Assembly (NCBI GenBank): GCA_945859605.1
Contig: OX243816.1
Coordinates: 37,608,676 to 37,672,675 of the forward strand
Direction: 5' to 3'
Length of the DNA: 64,000 nt
Source: Lumbricus rubellus
Taxonomy: Eukaryota; Annelida; Clitellata; Crassiclitellata; Lumbricidae
The translations under genes and the position numbers were made by a program. Position 1 is the first letter of the stretch; the number at the start of each line of letters is the position of its first letter. Under the pieces are notes generated by a model. It saw only the letters and a list, made by a program, of their open reading frames with translations, searched no databases and had not been told where the DNA came from. This document shows, piece after piece, positions 1-11,372 of the stretch.

Positions 1-262
1 CTTTTGGGCAACTTTACAACGAGATTTCGGGACAAAGCGTTTCGGAAATCTGGCAACCCTGAGGTTGTGTTGAATTTGCAAATGGCGGTCGAAGGGAATG
101 CAAAGTTCACTTTTTGTGGAAAAGATTGCGTTTTTCGGGGAAAAAAGCATCAACGTACTATTGGAATGGAAGGTTTTGGTAAATTTTCAAAACAATCGGT
201 GAGTACCTTTCCGAGAACACTGGCAACAAACTATTGGAAAGTTTCATTTTTATTTATATAGA
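1..262 (-). mobile_element. Helitron 5' end, cut by window start
   Basis: Read on the minus strand, this is the same sequence as the 5' part of the Helitron at 43486: it begins TCTATATAAATAAAAATGAA at 262 and continues with matching sequence to the window edge. The base before TC on that strand is A, as expected for insertion between A and T. Its 3' end lies outside the window. An open frame on the + strand (4-261) is a by-product. Confidence 0.75.
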
Positions 263-1155
263 TTAAATTTTTTATTTTGTTTATATGGTTGTTATTTTCA
301 CATCATTCAATTTTCTAAATCTGACATTGTGGAAATTATTGTCATTTTTTAAGGGTTGCTTAAGATGGGGCATTATTACTAGGTCTAAATTATTTTTCAT
401 GATAACAACATAGTATTGGAAAATTGTTAAACGCTTGCATGCATCATTTGAGAATCAAATATGTGTTACAGTAGGGGGTCCACATTATATCAACGTGGCT
501 TATTAATTTTAAACATTGTGCACTCAGCTCTAAAGAAATTTGATAAACAACTTTGCGTCCAATTTTAGGTGACTCTCCCCCACCAGTGATAGGAAATGAA
601 CTGCGTAAATTTATGCTGAGAACCCGCTGCTGCCTTGGGCCCCGCAGACCCTAGGGCCGGGCCTCGGTTACGGTTTAATTTTTAGCAAGAGATGCAAAAT
701 TCAAAGCAGAATATTAAGAACGAGTATGCTTTCACAAAGTTTTCTAAATGTAAATTTCTCAATGTTACTCTATGTATATCGTTAGTACCATTTGCGAAAA
801 TGTGCGAAGAAATTTAGTTAAAACCCAAAAAATAGTAGGACTCGGAAATGGGAAAAATAAATTTTCCAGGAGGGGCAAGTGCCCCCTCGTGCCCCTATGT
901 ACGGCGGGTGCCCATGAACCGGAGAGACATCAGTCTAATTGTGTCTGGTTATATATCACGCGTGCACTGCATGGAGACTTTTTCAGTAAATTCACAAACT
1001 CTCGCTCAAGGACTTTCCCCTTTAGCCATTACCAGAGAATGACCTTAACCTGGCTGATCAATTTGTAGGGTTTCTTATAGATGACATAAGCTTACTAAAA
1101 AGGAATAATTATGCAAATATGTGTAATGTGTATACAAATAAATATAATATATGTT
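263..1155. other. Spacer and intron 1 remnant of gene A, no gene seen
   Basis: Positions about 680-900 match a dispersed repeat also found at 48640-48950 and 49670-49905. Positions about 900-1155 match intron 1 of gene C (about 21283-21520), which places this stretch inside intron 1 of gene A and implies that exon 1 of A is further left. I see no ATG exon of the family here. Confidence 0.55.
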
Positions 1156-1725
1156 CAGACTTATATCATGGAATGAGCCGTCGATTCGACGGATCTCGTC
1201 ATCTTCTGTGAGTCCTTCTGTGTGAGAACAGACCCAACACACTCTCCCTTCACGTGATGACTCACCTTCACAAGGAGTTGATTATAGTGGTACATGCTTG
1301 TGCCGTCATGTCACACTCTCTCTTCCCATTCGCAACATTAACCACAGGCACTAGACGCGACATGTGGTCGATTGCTAAAGGCGCAGCAAGCTGACCGGCG
1401 CCGTTTGTCTGAAACCATCGACGCCGCCCTTTATGACCAAGGTGATCACAGCTGCTTGCAGATGCTGCGCTGAGGTGAGGGTCCACCATTGCCTACTAAT
1501 CCAGGTCTTCTGCTGAACACTTCACCGCAGTCTTCACCGCCTGTGTTGGCCATAACTTTCAGGGTTCTCCCTGGGCCTGTCCACCTCGCGTAACGCCCTA
1601 GGTGGTACTTCAGCCAAAGCCTTCACCACTGATGGCATAGCCCCAGGGAGCAATCCCCTACTTGTATGTTCACCTCTCCACCGCGGTGAGGTACAGGTCG
1701 GGCTTTGGAGAGGCCAGACTTATAT
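1156..1725. mobile_element. Retroposon-like insertion with 11-bp target duplication
   Basis: CAGACTTATAT occurs at 1156-1166 and again at 1715-1725, flanking about 550 bases that are absent from the same place in intron 1 of gene C. A duplication this long suggests target-primed retroposition. I do not recognise the inserted sequence, which is GC-richer than its surroundings. A 73-codon minus-strand frame in it shows no family features. Confidence 0.5.
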
Positions 1726-2014
1726 ACACGTAGGCTATAAATATGTCGTAATGGTATAATTAGCCTATAACCTTATATTAAAAACAGGCGTTGGCCACAC
1801 CCGAGCATAGACTGCGAACATAATTTATATGCAGTTTGCCTATAATTCTTCTGCCTGTTCATGCGAGGTTTCCTCTCTAAATGCTTTTATTTTAATAATA
1901 AATATTTGTTTCCGTCCATTCAATACAAATATTATTTGCAAACTCGCAGGATAGTCCAAATATCGGTATGGACTTATAGGCCACGATTCCGTGAATGAAT
2001 TTTTCTGTCGTTAG

Positions 2015-5000
2015 ATTACCGTGGTATTATGCTGTGTTTCCTCGAGTGGGGTGGTAACCAGTTCAATCTTAAAGTGGGCACCAACATTCGCATCCTTCTG
2101 CCACCAGTCAACAGCGGACCCTGTTACATCTGCAGTCCATGCACTGAAGAAGGAATGCGATGCGATGAGATCAGGTCAGATTACATTCATGGACAAACGG
2201 ACGGACGAACGGACGGACGGACGGACGGACGGACGGACGGACGGACGGACGGACGGACGGACGGACGGACGGACGGACGGACGAACGGACGGACGGACGG
2301 ACGGACGGACGGACGGAGGTCAATGGTTGGGTGGACGGAAACAAGCAAAGATGGACGAATGAAAGGAATAAAGGAAGGACAGACGGAAGGAAAACAGTAG
2401 TGAGACAAGTAAGGACGAAGGGGCATATGGACGTAGGAAGAGAGGAAGAAAGGTCGGAATACAAAATGGAACGTACATGACAATTTTTTATAGACGAATT
2501 AAATACAACAAGCTGAGGTGTTTAGTAGGGTGGATCGAATTTTTTTTCATCATATCAGCTACGGTACTTATGTGAAATTGTTTTTCATTTGGAGTGCATT
2601 TGAGGCTCCTCAACGATATCAGAAATCGTCTGTAGCCTACTACAATGGCGAAATTTGTAAGAGGCGCAGACAGTTTTTAGCAAATTTCTGTCTATTCCTT
2701 AAGCTTATTTATATTTGCATCATGTTAGCCTCGTTAGCTACACCGGTAAGCGCGAACGGCATTCGTCTGTTGGATACAACGGACTGCGGTTCAAGCCCCG
2801 GGCTGGGAGTTGACATTCAGAGATATAGATTATCTCGGGCTATCACGTGTGGGACGCAGGGGTGCAAGCTCATGCGGAGCGACCTTGGGCAAGTTGCTTA
2901 CCCATCATTGTCTGTGGGGAAGGCAACGGGAAACCACCTCACTCATCTCATCCCCAGGGGCGTAAAGCCAATGAACCTGCCTACGGGCAGAGCACCATCA
3001 TCATCATGTTACAGCTGCAATGATCTGATTCTATTACAGTATGCTTCTTTTGTACTGTATGGTGCTGTATAAAAAGCTGATTTGTTACAACTGATAAAAA
3101 GACTAAAGAGGGAAGCGAAAAGGCTGGTCTTTATTTCAACATAAAGAAGACAAAGATTGTGACAACAGTTGGGGAGACAATTTTGTGATAGACGGAGAGG
3201 AATTAGAGGTGGTCTCAAGCTTTACGTTTTCAGGATCTGTAATAGAAAAAGAGGGCAAGTGTGATACGGAAATTCAGTGGCGCACCTAGGGGTTGCTGGG
3301 GGGGGGGGTGCTTGAGCAACCAAGGGCTAAAAAGGTGACCAACGTAATTGTTCCAAATCCGATGAGTTTTTTTTATGAGAGGGGGTGGTAGAGGTTCTCT
3401 TACGCTCTCTTAGTCTTTCAGAGTACACAAACAAACTAGTTCCTCTGTATTACAATTTTAGTCATATGCATGGTTCATATAAAGCATCAAATTTCAGTGT
3501 TTAGATGACTTGTTCAACTGGAGTTTGTCAGAGTCTAGAGAATTTGCCCGCTGATGAATGAAAAGTCTTAGCAGCAGGCATATCGATTCCTTTACATTAC
3601 AATGCCTCAAAAATTAGTTGATAATGGTACGACTTAATTGATAGTACCGTGTATGCTATTTTATTACGGCCTAATTACGAATTATTTTCCTTTATATAAG
3701 TATTGTAATGATTATACACTACGTAACAAAATTTTACTTTTTGTTTGTTCCTGGGTATTAAGTGTTATTTCCTGATTGCTTCTGACTCAAAAGTATAGAA
3801 AATGGCCATTATACCCCAAAGACTTTGCTTTTCAGGCCAGGAGATTGATTATTCTGAAATGTAACTGTTTCTTCGGAACATTGAAATATAAAGCCAGTCA
3901 TGTGTTAACTCTAAGTAGCTGTACATCTTTTGTGAGCTTCCGGGAATATTCTAGAATGTGCGAGAACACCTACAAAATAAATAAAGATGCCTTGAGCTCA
4001 CCATGCACGATGACATAAGAAAAACATTTAAGGCATACGTGGCAAACAACTCTTCTGTATGGGCATGACAAAAATCCGTACTGTCCAAACCAAAAAGACC
4101 TCAACGACTTGATCAGATATCTTGGCTCCACCAAGTCCAATGCAGAACTTTTGACGTCTACACTGAAGCAGTGGAACCTGTTGGATGACTGTTCAAATCG
4201 CAGATCAGAGGAAGCGATACCAAGCATTTTCAAGCTTTTTACCAGTCAAGATGGAGTCTGCTTCTGTCACAACATGACCGGTCTTTGTCAGAAAATTGGA
4301 ATCGACTGCAACCGGACCGAGTGGCGTCTCTTCATTGACAGTTCATCTCGGAGCCTCAAAGCTGTGCTATACTCCATAATGGGAACAAGTACCCGTCCCT
4401 TCCTCTGGCTCACTCGGCACACCTCAAAGAGGATTACAACAGCGTGAAAATCTTGTTAGCCGCCTTGAAGTTCGATGGGTACGGCTGGGATGTCATAGGA
4501 GACTTCAAAAGTGTATCATTCCTGATGGGTCTGGACAAAGTTTCCTTGCTACCTTTGCCTTTGGGACAGCAGAGACAAAAAGGCACACTACCACAAGCGG
4601 GACTGGTCCCAACGGGCCGAGTTCAATGTGAGTAGTAAAAATGTCAAGTGGAAGCCACTGATCGATCCTCGGAAAGTGCTGATGCCACCTCTGCACATTA
4701 AATCGGGTCTAATGAAACAATTTGTCACAGTTAAGGCTATGGGTCAGGTGCTCATTGCCCTGAGAGCATGGATGGCATCAAACCGTCTTAGACTAAACCC
4801 TTCTAAAACCAAATTCATTTGGTTGGGCTCCCGGCAGCAGCTGTCTAAGATTGAGACCTCTGTGCTGAATTTCCTAACTGTACTTTCTCCACCTCGGTCC
4901 GTGACCTTGGCGTCTTGCTAGACCAGGAACTTACTTTTGTGCCTCACCTTAATCGTCTCAGTCGCTCATGTTTCTGTCAGCTGCGCCAGCTTCGCACTGT

Positions 5001-8000
5001 CGCTCGCTCTCTCTCTCAACTGGCACTGCAACTACGCTTTTACATTCCTTTGTCTCAGCTCGTCTTGACTACTGCCTATCCCTTTATGCTGGTTTACCAT
5101 CTGGTCGGTTATCTTCTCTTGACCGTATTCTACGAGCTGCGGCGCGCCTCGTTGGTCAACTGCCGAAATTTGGTCATGTTACAAAATACATGCAGGAAGT
5201 TCTGCATTGGCTCCCTGTCCGTCAGCGCATCGAATACAGAATCTCTTCTTTGACATTGCGATGCCACCTAGGTCTTGTTCCAAATTACCTACTTGATCTT
5301 TGTCGGCCTGCGTCAAGTACTCGGACTGGTTGGTCCTTGCGCTTGGCTGATAGGGGAGTGCTCTTGGTTCCGTTTGCTCGTACCTCCATCATGCAGAGTC
5401 GTGTTTTTCTGTGGTTGGCCCGGTGGTATGGAATGCCCTACCACTTGAGCTTCGCCTGTTCCCTAGATCACTCTCTGACACATTCTATAAACACTTAAAA
5501 ACTGTTCTGTTTGGTCGTACTGGAGTCGGGAGCGCCTCTGAGTAGTTTTCTTGAAAAGGCGCTATATAAATACTTGAATGAATGTTGCTTTAGAGTCATT
5601 TTGTCACATTTTTGTGGTTTCTTGTGACCTATATGGTTTTCTTATGACTTTACGCGAACAAAAGCAAGGAAATTTGCTCGTTTTTTGTGGAAATAGGTTT
5701 TTTCTTTTAAATATCAAAATAAAGTCCACAAAAGCAAAGTTTAAACAGAATAACAACCATTTCCTATACTTTTGAGGCACAAATAACCAGGAAATCACAC
5801 TCATTGCCCAGGAACAAAAATCGTGTTACATAGGGTTATAAATAGGCCTATTCAGCAGTGTTTAATCCAGACATTTCTAGCGGAGAAAGACCTCCAGAAA
5901 TGAATTTTCCACCAGACAAATTTCGCAAAATGTTAGTAGGCCTACTTTTAGTTGCTGTTTACATTATTCTTATTGCATTCAGCATCATCATCGCAGTCCA
6001 TAGGCGAATCGCCCGTAGGTGTTCGACGCCACTCTCTGTCTAAGCCTGTCTCGTGTCATCGTGTCATCGCCCAGTTTCTACAGGCTAGCAGGTCTACTGC
6101 ATACCATTATGTCTTGAAGTAGCTGGACCGTCGAGTCTTGTCTGCTTGAAGAGAATATTGGGAGAGAGGCATGGAGGACAACCTGCATGGGCCAATGCCC
6201 GTACGTGTCCCATGCTCTCTCCACCGACTCTCTCCACCAGTCTGTCCTGTCTGTGCCTGTGCATGTCTGCTCCACATCATTACACCTTGAGGCAACTGGG
6301 TCGATATGTCACTTGTGTCGTGGTTTTTGCGGATTTCAATCGTCTTGGTCTTCTACTGCTGGAGTATCGACACCCATCCAGCAAACCTTCCTCCTTTATC
6401 CGGGCTTAGGACCGGCACAGGAAAGTTGATGGTCCTCTGTGGCGGAGGATGGATGCAGTTTAACGTCATACAAAGGACCATTAGGCTACATAAATGGCTA
6501 TAATATACCATGATCTCATTTACTACTATATAATTTTAATGTTTTATATAGAGGGCCTACTACTATAACATAATTATGATGCGATCACAATATTATAACA
6601 CTATGATGTGGCTAACTTACAGTTAATATTAAATGTTAATAAAAAAGACATTTATTGAAGCCCTGGATTATAACGTCTCTGAGCACTGAAATAAATTAAT
6701 AATGAGTAATTTTTTATTAAGATAACAGCCTAAAAAGCAACGGTTACATTGTGCAAATCTCTAAAATTTAAACCAAATTGGAGGCAACAATCCACTAGGC
6801 TACTCAAGAGTCCTAAACTACAATGTATGGCTATCAGCATTTAAAATGAGCATTTTATTAAGCTGACGGCTTTAAAAAAGCTTCCGTAGAGTGTGGAAAC
6901 TTAAAAATCTAAACAATTGGGAGGGAACTTTTTGAAGTCCTAAACCATGTTTTTCAGCAATGAAATGACGATAAAATTTGTTGAGATGACAGCTCAAATT
7001 GATACTGTTACAGAGTGCAAATCAAAAAATGTTTTGAAAATGGGAAAAGATATTTATTGAAGCCCGTCTGAAACAATGAGCAATTTTGTTAAGATGACAG
7101 CTTTAAAAGCTGCGGCAAAAGCGTCCAAGCTCCAAAAATGGTAAGCAATTGGAGGCCACACCCTGAAGTCTTAAACTACAATGTATGACTACCCGCATCT
7201 AAAAATGGGCAATTTTTTTCAGATGACAGCCCAAACAACTACCATTACAGTACGGGAGAAAAATTAAACACTGAAGATGGACATTGTGACGTCATTATAG
7301 AGACTGGAACTTTCATATTTCATAATTGTTAGACAAATATGTTGGGATAAAAACCATGTTTGAATTGTAAAAATCGATGAATATTTACTATTTATTTTCA
7401 TATTTACAAAATGGGTCCCTTTTTTCCGGACACAGTGTAATTGTATATGAAATCGCAAAGATGCCTCACACCAGCAAGATCTGAATCACCGATTGATCCT
7501 TAAAAACCAAAGTAAGAATTAGTTTGATTTGGCTACAACTTTTTTCATTCTACTATGCTTTCCATTGCCCATACACAGGCCCCAAATAGCAAAACTTCAA
7601 AGTCTTTGGGGAGCCTCGAGATGTTCACAATAATTGCCAAATTTTACTGTGTGCTTGTTGTACCAATTGCAACTTTCCTCACTCTTAATAGTATTGATGA
7701 AAGAAAACATTTTGCACTATGGAATCGATCCACCCTAGTGGTTAGGTTTTCAGTAGGTACTAGAGCTCATTAAACTCATTCCACGAATCGTTCAATTAGT
7801 CAATAGTTAATTATTCTAATCACTGACTCGATTAGATAAGGCCTATGCTAAGTCTTATTGACTGACTAACTGACTGACTAACTGACTGACACTGAAATTG
7901 ATTCACCGACTGACTGACTGACTGACTGACTGACTGACTGACTGACTGTCTGACTGACTGACTGACTGACTGACTGACTGACTGACTGATCGACTGACTT

Positions 8001-8286
8001 ATTGGAACACTTTCAGGCGCAGCATGAAAGTCAGTAAATCAGTAAGCCAGTCGGTTAGTTCGCTGTTCTTCGATGGTTTCCACTTTGAATGTCTTTTAAA
8101 TGTAGTCACTGAAGTAACATTTGAATTGCGATTATTCATTTCTTTAGTGGGATTCCGGGCTGCCCACCCTTTGAATGGTATGGTATGGCTTCTCAGAACC
8201 GTCAACCATCGTCAACATATCCATTTCTGAAGGCCGCCGTGAAAAACTTCATCTTGGCTATGTATAACTACCAGAGCAACAATTAA
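2015..8286 (+). CDS. Gene A: secreted Cys-rich peptide, 5' partial
   Basis: Coding exons are 2015-2174 and 8148-8286; exon 1 is not in the window. Exon 2 follows an acceptor ...cgttag, is phase 1, and encodes five of the six family cysteines as C-x28-C-x2-C-x2-C-x6-C. Its donor AG|gtcaga (phase 2) joins TTTAG|TGGG and yields S-GIPGCP with the sixth cysteine. Intron 2 is about 6 kb because a hAT-like element sits in it. Exon 3 is odd: sisters B to D stop early, but here a short deletion removed that stop, so sequence that is 3' UTR in the sisters is read on (FLKAAVKNF) to TAA at 8284. ATTAAA at 8347-8352 is a possible poly(A) signal. The product is probably a small extracellular disulfide-bonded protein; its function is unknown. 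Confidence 0.75.
2196..2317. repeat. (GGAC)n microsatellite in intron 2 of gene A
   Basis: Pure GGAC repeats with single GAAC interruptions start about 20 bases after the exon 2 donor. The same position holds a related array in every family member. Open frames of 97 to 123 codons here are repeat artefacts. Confidence 0.9.
2720..3012 (+). mobile_element. tRNA-derived SINE with (ATC)n tail
   Basis: A pol III B-box GGTTCAAGCCC is at 2788-2798, with an A-box-like TAGCTACACCGG about 50 bases upstream. The 3' part (gggaaaccacctcactcatc, then aatgaacctgcctacgggca) is shared with the SINE at 58765-59310, and both end in ATC repeats. This is the shorter-tailed copy, so it is not a tRNA gene. Confidence 0.65.
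3075..3285 (+). pseudogene. LINE reverse-transcriptase fragment
   Basis: Read across several frames, the sequence contains the retrotransposon signature of a K-x-T-K-type helix followed by VDGEE-like and FTFSGS-like segments, as in the post-catalytic part of LINE ORF2. It has stops and frameshifts. It is about 200 bases long and ends near a poly-G tract at 3301. Confidence 0.45.
4090..4735 (+). pseudogene. Fragment of an element-borne protein found widely in animals
   Basis: Segments such as TKSNAELLTS, RLFIDSSSRSLKAVL and PLIDPRKVLMPPLHIKSGL are read in sequence but in more than one frame (4109-4447, 4444-4635, then 4637 onward), so the gene is frameshifted. I know this motif set from uncharacterised proteins repeated in insect, hydrozoan and fish genomes, where it behaves like a transposon gene. 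No function is established that I can name. The frame is cut at about 4735 by a LINE fragment. Confidence 0.5.
4737..5584 (+). mobile_element. CR1/L2-like LINE 3' fragment
   Basis: The tail of a reverse-transcriptase ORF is readable with frameshifts: WMASNRLRLNPSKTKF, then LDQELTFVPHLNRLSRSCF, LDYCLSLYAGLPSGRL and VLHWLPVRQRIEYRISSL. After the coding part comes gagcgcctctgagtag, then ggcgctatataaatacttg and a TGAA-type tail, a typical 3' end of this clade. The same 3' end appears on the minus strand at 8888 and 45455 and on the SINEs at 12117, 46493 and 57485. Confidence 0.75.
5858..6043 (+). other. Unrecognised 61-codon frame with one membrane segment
   Basis: The frame has an N-terminal FPPDKFRK, then about 20 hydrophobic residues (LVGLLLVAVYIILIAFSIII) and a basic AVHRRIARR end. 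It sits inside the hAT copy with no intron or promoter evidence. It could be a captured exon of a membrane protein gene or chance. I do not assign a function. Confidence 0.2.
6044..7525. other. Right part of the hAT element, no gene seen
   Basis: From about 6650 to 7260 there are four to five loosely similar units of about 120 bases containing gatgacagc and ttggaggcaac, which suggests an old internal tandem duplication. No coding sequence is recognisable. Confidence 0.35.
7856..8064. repeat. (GACT)n then inverted (AGTC) repeat, gene A intron 2
   Basis: A near-pure GACT array at 7863-7990 is followed by a spacer with cactttcaggcgc and then a short complementary array (agtaaatcagtaagccagtc). 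The two parts can pair as a hairpin. The same arrangement is found in intron 2 of genes B, C, E and F. Confidence 0.8.
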
Positions 8287-8426
8287 GCCTACTGCATTTT
8301 TAACGTTAAAGTTATCACGCGTGATGGAATTTGACAATTTTGACAGATTAAAAGAGGAAGACATGCCCACGTTTACTTTAGTTGGAGAAAATTGCGTTCG
8401 TCTATTTTGAGCGAAAAGTGACGTTC

Positions 8427-8437
8427 ATAATAATAAT

Positions 8438-8487
<50 letters not shown>

Positions 8488-8512
8488 TAATAACAATAAC
8501 AATAACAATAAC

Positions 8513-8586
<74 letters not shown>

Positions 8587-8588
8587 TT
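8427..8588. repeat. (AAT)n microsatellite 3' of gene A
   Basis: Near-pure AAT/ATA repeat with a few AAC units at 8484-8515. Poly-Ile, poly-Tyr and poly-Leu frames over it are artefacts. Confidence 0.9.
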
Positions 8589-8694
8589 GCGACATTTTAT
8601 ATGGCGCAGTAACACAGCATACCGCTACAAGGACGCCTAACATAGTAAGCTTATAGGCTATAGCTGATTAAAATAACAATCGTCTGGTTTTATG

Positions 8695-8850
8695 ACATTT
8701 AAACACACGACACATAATCACGCGACACTTAAACACAGACACTTAAACACACGACAGATAAACACACGGACAGATAAACACACGACAGATAAACTCACGG
8801 ACAGATAAACACACGGACAGATAAACACGCCGCACTTAAACTCATCTTAA
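8695..8850. repeat. Short minisatellite, acagataaacacacg unit
   Basis: About ten imperfect copies of a 14-16-bp unit (aaacacacgacagat) in a row. No gene overlaps. Confidence 0.7.
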
Positions 8851-8887
8851 TTAAACACTATAAATGAAGAAAGTGACATATGAAAAC

Positions 8888-9180
8888 GAGATCAATCAAT
8901 CAGAATTTATGTAGCGTCTTTCAAGGTACTTATTCAGAGGCGCTCCCGGCTAAGATCAAGCAAAAAACAGTCTTCAACAGTTTGTGAAATTGAGAACAAC
9001 TTAAAACTTGTTGGAAGATGTCGCATATATATATATACAGTCTGCAACAATGCAGAAGCGCCGTTCTCTGTCCAACAATCTTAAATGGGCTTCCCAGCCT
9101 TTCCTTAACTACATGTATGCGACTCCTCCCAAGCTGTTCTCAATTTCACAAATATTAGGCCTCTTCCAAAATCTGCCCTA
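8888..9180 (-). mobile_element. LINE/SINE 3' tail on the minus strand
   Basis: An ATCA-type tail (atcaatcaatcag) at 8891-8903 leads into the complement of the ...cgcctctgaa...tataaatt 3' end shared with the CR1/L2-like LINE. The rest up to about 9180 is anciently degraded. Confidence 0.5.
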
Positions 9181-9586
9181 AAGCTGGCGAAAAGACTAAA
9201 AGTCTAAAAATAAGTGGGTCAGTGCTATTCAGCATTGCAACGTTGATACACGAAGTATACATGTAGGTTCTTACATAATTCTTGGTGATAGTATTTAAAA
9301 CAAACTTAAACTCATTTTATGAAATTTCCGACTTTGGGAGGGTTATCTTATGCACGGTCACATATATTATTTTACATTACAATTGATTAAACAGGCGTGA
9401 TTTTGATTTGGCTTTGCATTAGGCCTAGATGTAGGCTATAGATTAAATTGGATTGAACTGCATCGCCACGGAACCCTTCGCGACATAATATTTCCAATCC
9501 CAACTAAACAGATCGAGGCATGCACAGCGCCTGAGAAGCACAATAATTAATGTAGCCTACATAAGCCTACCGGTACCTAAACACAA

Positions 9587-9617
<31 letters not shown>

Positions 9618-10350
9618 CTTGTAAGTTGTAGGAAGTGTTTTTATACGAAAAATTAAATTGTACTGGTTTTAAACGCACGACTCACAGATCACAAAACTGG
9701 GAGTTGTCTACACGAAGTTAGAATACGAGTGTTTCTTCTCGTGCAATTTTTTCTATAATTATTTGTCTTGATGCTAGAAAGCAAGATTTTTATGTCAGCT
9801 ACGGTACGTCATTTACACCTACTCGATTTCTACTTTTTGCTTTTGTTCAAGTACACACACAATATGAAAATCAAGTTACCTGTCAATGTAAAACATATGC
9901 TACCTGCACATTTTGCGCTGCAGATATGGTGTTTTTTCATTACCAGGTAGTTCATTCTAGACATCGATCAATGAAAGTTAATTATTAGAATTTTGCTTCA
10001 TTCTCTGTATGTAAATAAGAGGTTTTTAGTCATTAATAGAAATTATAGGCCCAGCGGAAGTCTCGCCTATACTTGGTTGGTTTCGAGTACATTCATTATC
10101 ACTATTCTAGCCTACTTCGTGGTTAAAATGTAGGCTATATGGACACCGACATTTTTGGATCATCGCTGAATGGGTGAGGATAAAACACAGAAATCGGCTC
10201 GTGGCAGTTTTAAACATTTCGTGCTTTTCAAAAGCTGTTTTCTATGGTGTAGGCCCTATTTCAGTAAATTTTTTAAATAATATTTCTTTTATGTAAGTCA
10301 TATAACTTTTGCGGCACAGAGGTTCCGCAAAGTGAGTATCGCGGAACCTC
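9181..10350. other. Spacer between genes A and B, no gene seen
   Basis: AT-rich sequence with a CA-rich patch at 9585-9620. I recognise no coding or element ends. Confidence 0.4.
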
Positions 10351-10356
10351 CGCGCA

Positions 10357-10625
10357 TAGGCGTACGGGAGATTTCAGCAGTGGGGGGGGGGGGGGGGGTG
10401 GGGTGGCAAAGATTGAACTTCTGCCCGAAAAATATATCTCCGGCAAAAAGTTGACAACCTTTTTTTATTCGTTCGGGACTGTGTTTGCCCGAAAAACCAG
10501 ACTTTCCCGAAAGTTGACGACCTTTTTTTTAGTCGTTCGGGCCTGTGTTTTCCCGAAAAACCAGACTTGCCCGAAAGTTGGGGGCATTTGCTCCCTCTGT
10601 ACCCCCGCCTCGTAAACATATCATT
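10357..10625. mobile_element. Short poly-G/C MITE-like repeat
   Basis: It begins gcgcataggcgtacgggag and includes a long G run at 10381-10399, then three partial copies of a cccgaaa...gttgacgacctttttt unit. Relatives with the same gtcgtcaacttttt-like words and gcgtacg or cctacgcc ends lie near 25864, 36235, 40440, 47400 and 56780. I see no protein. Confidence 0.45.
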
Positions 10626-10664
10626 CCGCGATACCCACTTTGGGGTTATAACGTGATTCCAACT

Positions 10665-10848
10665 CCATGCACGCACGTATGACTGGTCCTATCATAAGTC
10701 TTCAAATCGATTGCAGGCACCTGGACTTAAGGATGGGTGGTGATCTAACCATAGAGTAAAAGGCTATAATAGGCCTATATTCTATTTGCCACGTCGTTTG
10801 ATGTGCAGTTATCGGTTTATTGCTTCTGACAGAGTCCAGAGTATTCTG
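10665..10848 (+). promoter_or_regulatory. Gene B promoter and non-coding leader exon
   Basis: This block is conserved upstream of genes B, C, E, F and G. It contains the palindrome AATCGATT (10705-10712), an E-box CACCTG just after it, a TATA-like CTATATTC at about 10775, and then about 70 bases ending in GTATTCTG|GTAAGA. I read it as a core promoter plus short 5' UTR exon, with start near 10806 and end at 10848, spliced to the acceptor TTTTTCAG at 12495 before the ATG exon of B. Confidence 0.6.
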
Positions 10849-11074
10849 GTAAGAATTTTGAATGGTTGAACGTCGGAGAGATTGTGAAATGTATAAGATA
10901 TATTTAGATATTTAAGGGTTCACAACTTCACACATCTGCTCAGCTGTATGATAGCCATTGAAATCGCTTAACAAGCGTGTAACCAATTGCTAACAAGCTA
11001 CAGTCTTCAGATCAATTGAGATATAATTTATCTGTTTAATTATGATAGCTATATTCGTCTTAACACACGACGAA

Positions 11075-11372
11075 TGAAGAAATTCTACAGAATGCATGGT
11101 GGGAGAGAAACGGGAAATGCTGCATGGGGACAATACGAGGTTGTCAGAGAAACTGGATTGGTCACATCATGAGGGGTGCCACCATAGTAAGAGAACTCAT
11201 CGAAGGATGAATGGGGGGAAAGACACAAGGCATACTGGACTGGATGATGATGAAGGACTGAAGAGAGAAATGGACAGAAGAGAGATGAGTGGTATCGGTG
11301 GACATGCAAACCTTCATGAGGGCAGAGAACGAAAGAAGAAGAAGAAGAAGAAGAAGAAGAAGATAGCTAAAT
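11075..11372 (+). mobile_element. LINE ORF2 3' fragment with (GAA)n tail
   Basis: Degraded coding remnants of the kind NWIGHIMRG...VRELIE...RMNGGKD are readable in mixed frames, as in the C-terminus of LINE reverse transcriptases. They end in a (GAA)n tract at 11332-11362. Related copies at 33930 and 44190 sit at the same relative place downstream of the leader exons of E and F. Confidence 0.55.

Larger units (their letters stand above)
3720..5832 (+). mobile_element. Inverted-repeat DNA element nested in the hAT copy
   Basis: About 120 bases at the left end (from ACGTAACAAAATTTT at 3721, through TTTGTTCCTGGG and CTCAAAAGTATAG) recur inverted at 5700-5832 (CTATACTTTTGAGG, then CCCAGGAACAAA and TGTTACATA). 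Inside are coding remnants at 4090-4735 and a LINE fragment at 4737-5584. The long matching ends are characteristic of a cut-and-paste element, but I cannot assign the superfamily. Confidence 0.55.
2526..7737. mobile_element. hAT-like DNA transposon, 5.2 kb, with nested insertions
   Basis: Terminal inverted repeats TAGGGTGGATCGA (2526) and TCGATCCACCCTA (ending 7737) are flanked by GTGTTTAG (2518-2525) and GTGGTTAG (7738-7745), an 8-bp target duplication with one mismatch. TAGGG ends and 8-bp duplications are typical of hAT elements. The empty site is visible in gene D near 30842. No hAT transposase frame is recognisable, so this is a non-autonomous or decayed copy. Its interior holds a SINE, a LINE fragment and a second inverted-repeat element. 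Confidence 0.7.
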
